Below, piece after piece: positions 61,261 through 64,000 of a stretch of DNA of 64,000 nt; the stretch's first letter is position 1, and each line of letters opens with the position of its first letter. The notes below the pieces were generated by a model that had not been told where the DNA came from, ran no database searches, and saw only the letters and a list, made by a program, of their open reading frames with translations. Origin of the DNA: an uncultured Pelagibacteraceae bacterium (GTDB lineage Bacteria > Pseudomonadota > Alphaproteobacteria > Pelagibacterales > Pelagibacteraceae); contig CACJFJ010000001.1 in the NCBI GenBank assembly GCA_902592675.1, forward strand, positions 62,001 to 126,000, in the 5' to 3' direction. Position numbers and translations under genes: made by a program.

Positions 61261-62637
61261 ATGCTAGAAGTAAAGAAAACATCTTGGATAGACTCGCTCT
61301 CAATTTATAAAGATGTAAGAATGTTAAGAATTTTGTTATTGGGTTCTATAAGTGGTTTTCCGTGGGTTTTAATTGCTAGCAGTTTAAGTCTTTGGCTTAA
61401 AGAGGAAGGTCTAAGTAGATCAACAATTGGATGGGCAGGATTAATTTTTGGTGTATACGCATTTAATTATTTGTGGGCTCCGATTATAGACAGAATTCAA
61501 ATTCCACTTTTAACTAAGAAACTAGGTCATAGAAGAGGTTGGATAGTTTTAATGCAAATAATTATTTTATTAAGTTTAATAGTTTGGAGCGTGATAAATC
61601 CTACACAAAATTTAGCTCTTTTAATATCAGTAGGATTAATAATTGCAATAGCCTCAGCCACTCAAGACATAACTGTAGATGCTTTAAGAATTGAACAAAT
61701 AAATGAGAACGAGGGAAAATCAATGGCAGCGGGGGCAGCTATGGCTGTTGTGGGTTGGTGGACAGGCTATAAGTTGGGAGGAGTTGTAGCCTTATTTACA
61801 GCTGAGTTTTTCGAAAATCTTGGTATCACAGATTATTGGCAAGCTACTTTTTTAGTTTTAGGTATTTTAATTATTTTAATGAATATCGGATTAATGTTCG
61901 TTCATGAGCCAATCGAAACAGACAGGCAATCAAAGCAAAAAGAGACTGATAAACTAATTGAGGGAAAACTTGGATCAAGTAACGCTATCACAAATTTTAT
62001 AGCTTATATTACTGGAACTATAGGTGGACCTGTTATTAGCTTTTTTAAAAAAAATGGCTTTGCAATTGCAGCAGGAATTTTAGGTTTTGTTTTTTTGTTT
62101 AAAATAGGTGAGGCTTTTATGGGAAGAATGTCAATTGTATTCTATAAAGAAATTGGCTTTTCTAAAGGACAAATAGCTATTTATTCAAAAGGATTAGGAT
62201 GGATAACAACTGTTGTATTTACTTTATTGGGTGGTGTAATGGCGATGAGAGCTGGAACAATAAAAACAATGTTCTTTGCTGGAGGATTAATGGCTTTAAC
62301 AAATCTTTTATTTGCAGTTTTAGCGTGGACAGGAAAATCTGAGATTTTATTTGCAATCGCTGTTATAGCTGATGATATAACGGCTGCATTTGCAACAGTG
62401 GCATTTGTTGCATTTATTTCACTTTTGGTTGATAGAACTTACACTGCAACACAATATGCATTACTTGCCTCTATTGGTACTGCTGGAAGAACTACTTTAG
62501 CTTCTTCCTCAGGTGCTTTGGTTGATTGGCTAAATGGAGATTGGGGTACATTTTTTGTTTTAACAACTATTATGGTGATACCTTCTTTGGTTTGTTTGTG
62601 GCTAATAAAAAATAAAATTAAAATTGGTGCAAAATAA
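61261..62637 (+). CDS. AmpG-like MFS muropeptide transporter
   Basis: PWVLIASSLSLWLKEEGLSRSTIGWAGLIFGVYAFNYLWAPIIDR; ASATQDITVDALRIE. Confidence 0.85.
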   Translation: MLEVKKTSWIDSLSIYKDVRMLRILLLGSISGFPWVLIASSLSLWLKEEGLSRSTIGWAGLIFGVYAFNYLWAPIIDRIQIPLLTKKLGHRRGWIVLMQIIILLSLIVWSVINPTQNLALLISVGLIIAIASATQDITVDALRIEQINENEGKSMAAGAAMAVVGWWTGYKLGGVVALFTAEFFENLGITDYWQATFLVLGILIILMNIGLMFVHEPIETDRQSKQKETDKLIEGKLGSSNAITNFIAYITGTIGGPVISFFKKNGFAIAAGILGFVFLFKIGEAFMGRMSIVFYKEIGFSKGQIAIYSKGLGWITTVVFTLLGGVMAMRAGTIKTMFFAGGLMALTNLLFAVLAWTGKSEILFAIAVIADDITAAFATVAFVAFISLLVDRTYTATQYALLASIGTAGRTTLASSSGALVDWLNGDWGTFFVLTTIMVIPSLVCLWLIKNKIKIGAK

Positions 62638-63373
62638 TTTTTACTTTATAAATAATTATTCTAATATTTACAAAAAACCTTCAAAACTATCTGAAGTCAC
62701 TTCTCAAATAATTTACGGTGAAAAATTTAAGATTTTAACAAAAAATAAAAATTGGATAAAAATTAAAACTTCATTTGATAACTATAAGGGGTTTATAAAA
62801 AACCCAAAATATATAGAAAAATTTACCCCTAGATATAAAGTCAGCTCATTAAAAGCAAAGATTTATAAAAAACCTGGAATTGGAACAAACAGTTGGCTTC
62901 CTCTTACATCTAAATTATCTGTATTTGAACAAAACAAAAATTATGTAAAAATTGAAAAAAATAAATGGATCAAAAAGACAGATATTACAAAATTAAATCA
63001 TAAAGAAAAAAATTTTATAAAAATTTTTAAAAAATTTATAAATGTGAAATATGTTTGGGGTGGAAAAACATTTCAAGGAATTGATTGTTCAGCTCTATTA
63101 CAAATATTTTTTTGTTATAATAACTCATTTTATCCAAGGGATACTAAAGACCAGATCAAATACACAAAAAAAAATTTAAAAAAAAGAAAATTCAAAAAAG
63201 GAGATATTATTTTTTGGAAAGGTCATGTTGCAATTTGTTTAAATTCCAAACAACTTATTCATGCATATGGTCCTGAAAAAAAAGTAGTTATTATGCCAAT
63301 TATAGAGACAATTAATAGAATTAAAAAAACTGCGAAGCTAAAAGTAAAAAAAATATCTAAAATAAAATATTAA
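62624..63373 (+). CDS. SH3-domain NlpC/P60 (C40) peptidase
   Basis: N-terminal SH3-like repeats; YVWGGKTFQGIDCSALLQ; GDIIFWKGHVAICLN. Start is TTG/GTG and overlaps the ampG-like gene. Confidence 0.88.
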   Translation: MVQNNFYFINNYSNIYKKPSKLSEVTSQIIYGEKFKILTKNKNWIKIKTSFDNYKGFIKNPKYIEKFTPRYKVSSLKAKIYKKPGIGTNSWLPLTSKLSVFEQNKNYVKIEKNKWIKKTDITKLNHKEKNFIKIFKKFINVKYVWGGKTFQGIDCSALLQIFFCYNNSFYPRDTKDQIKYTKKNLKKRKFKKGDIIFWKGHVAICLNSKQLIHAYGPEKKVVIMPIIETINRIKKTAKLKVKKISKIKY

Positions 63374-64000
63374 TTTCTTCCAAAGTCAGGCTTATTAATA
63401 TCTTGTTTCAATTTAATGATCTTTGACCTTACTTTTTTAGTCTGAATAAGTTTTTTCACAATAGACTTATTATTTTTTGAATTAATATCTTTTTTAAATT
63501 GATTTAAATTTTTAATAAATAAGTCAATCGCTTTTGAAATATTCTTTTGATTATTGAAGAATATATCCCTCCACATAATCTCGTTCGAAGCCGCTATCCT
63601 AGAAAAATCCCTTAAACCACCTGCGCTATATTTAATCAAATTATATTTTTGTTTTTTTTCAAAATCCTGAGCAGATTTTACTAAATTATAAGCGACCAAA
63701 TGAGGTAAATGACTAGTAATAGAAAAAATTTTATCATGTTTTTCAGAATTCATAATAACAACTTTAGAACCCATTTTTTTCCAAAAAGATTTCAAAAAAT
63801 TTAAATGTTTCAAATTTGTTTTTTTATCTTTAATCAAAACACACCACTTATTCTCAAATAAATTATGTTTACCATTTTCTGGTCCACTTACTTCAGAGCC
63901 AGCAATTGGATGACTTGAAGTCCAAGAAATGTTTTTTTTTAAATTATTTTCAATTACAAACTTAGATTCTAATTTTGAAGAACCTATATCGGTAATAATA
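63370..64000 (-). CDS. prephenate/arogenate dehydrogenase (truncated by window end)
   Basis: The frame continues upstream past the ORF-track TTG at 63837 and encodes NISWTSSHPIAGSEVSGPENGKHNLFENKWCVL; HPIAGSE.SGP is characteristic of TyrA/TyrC. Confidence 0.9.
   Translation of the reverse strand, partial: IITDIGSSKLESKFVIENNLKKNISWTSSHPIAGSEVSGPENGKHNLFENKWCVLIKDKKTNLKHLNFLKSFWKKMGSKVVIMNSEKHDKIFSITSHLPHLVAYNLVKSAQDFEKKQKYNLIKYSAGGLRDFSRIAASNEIMWRDIFFNNQKNISKAIDLFIKNLNQFKKDINSKNNKSIVKKLIQTKKVRSKIIKLKQDINKPDFGRN

Noticed and set aside
63370-63837. 155-aa ORF as a complete gene
   Set aside because: The TTG start is an artefact; upstream codons encode the HPIAGSEVSGPEN motif of prephenate dehydrogenase and continue past the window end.

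Overview
This 64 kb window is a dense, AT-rich, gene-packed bacterial chromosome segment. Gene content and compaction look like a streamlined alphaproteobacterium of SAR11/Pelagibacterales type (inference; no rRNA in the window to confirm). About 60 protein-coding genes cover nearly all of the sequence, with few intergenic gaps over 100 bp. Most are core functions: LPS/lipid A (waaA, lpxK, lpxL-like), purD, rsmD, pgi, lspA, ileS, ribF, groES-groEL, typA, tldD/pmbA, cfa, ptrB, hsp20, a purine permease plus phosphoribosyltransferase, msrA-sseA, an RND pump, gpmA, tsaE with AmgK/MurU-like genes, ahcY, chvG/chvI, polA, bioY, regA, a polyamine cluster (odc / deoxyhypusine-synthase-like / ureohydrolase), rpmB, pyrD, class I lysyl-tRNA synthetase, trkH, an ampG-like gene, an NlpC/P60 gene and a prephenate dehydrogenase. 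I found no rRNA, tRNA, CRISPR array, transposase, prophage, toxin-antitoxin or defence island. Items most worth a second look: an RND membrane-fusion protein that appears to lack the alpha-helical hairpin, a 398-aa protein with an extremely basic histone-like tail and long coiled coil, the bacterial deoxyhypusine-synthase-like polyamine operon and its leader, two heat-shock (RpoH-type) promoters with identical spacing, compact near-leaderless promoters (rpmB, purD/DUF2093), and an unusually long leader before a secreted serine hydrolase that carries a CxxCH motif. No clear novel multi-gene system was found.
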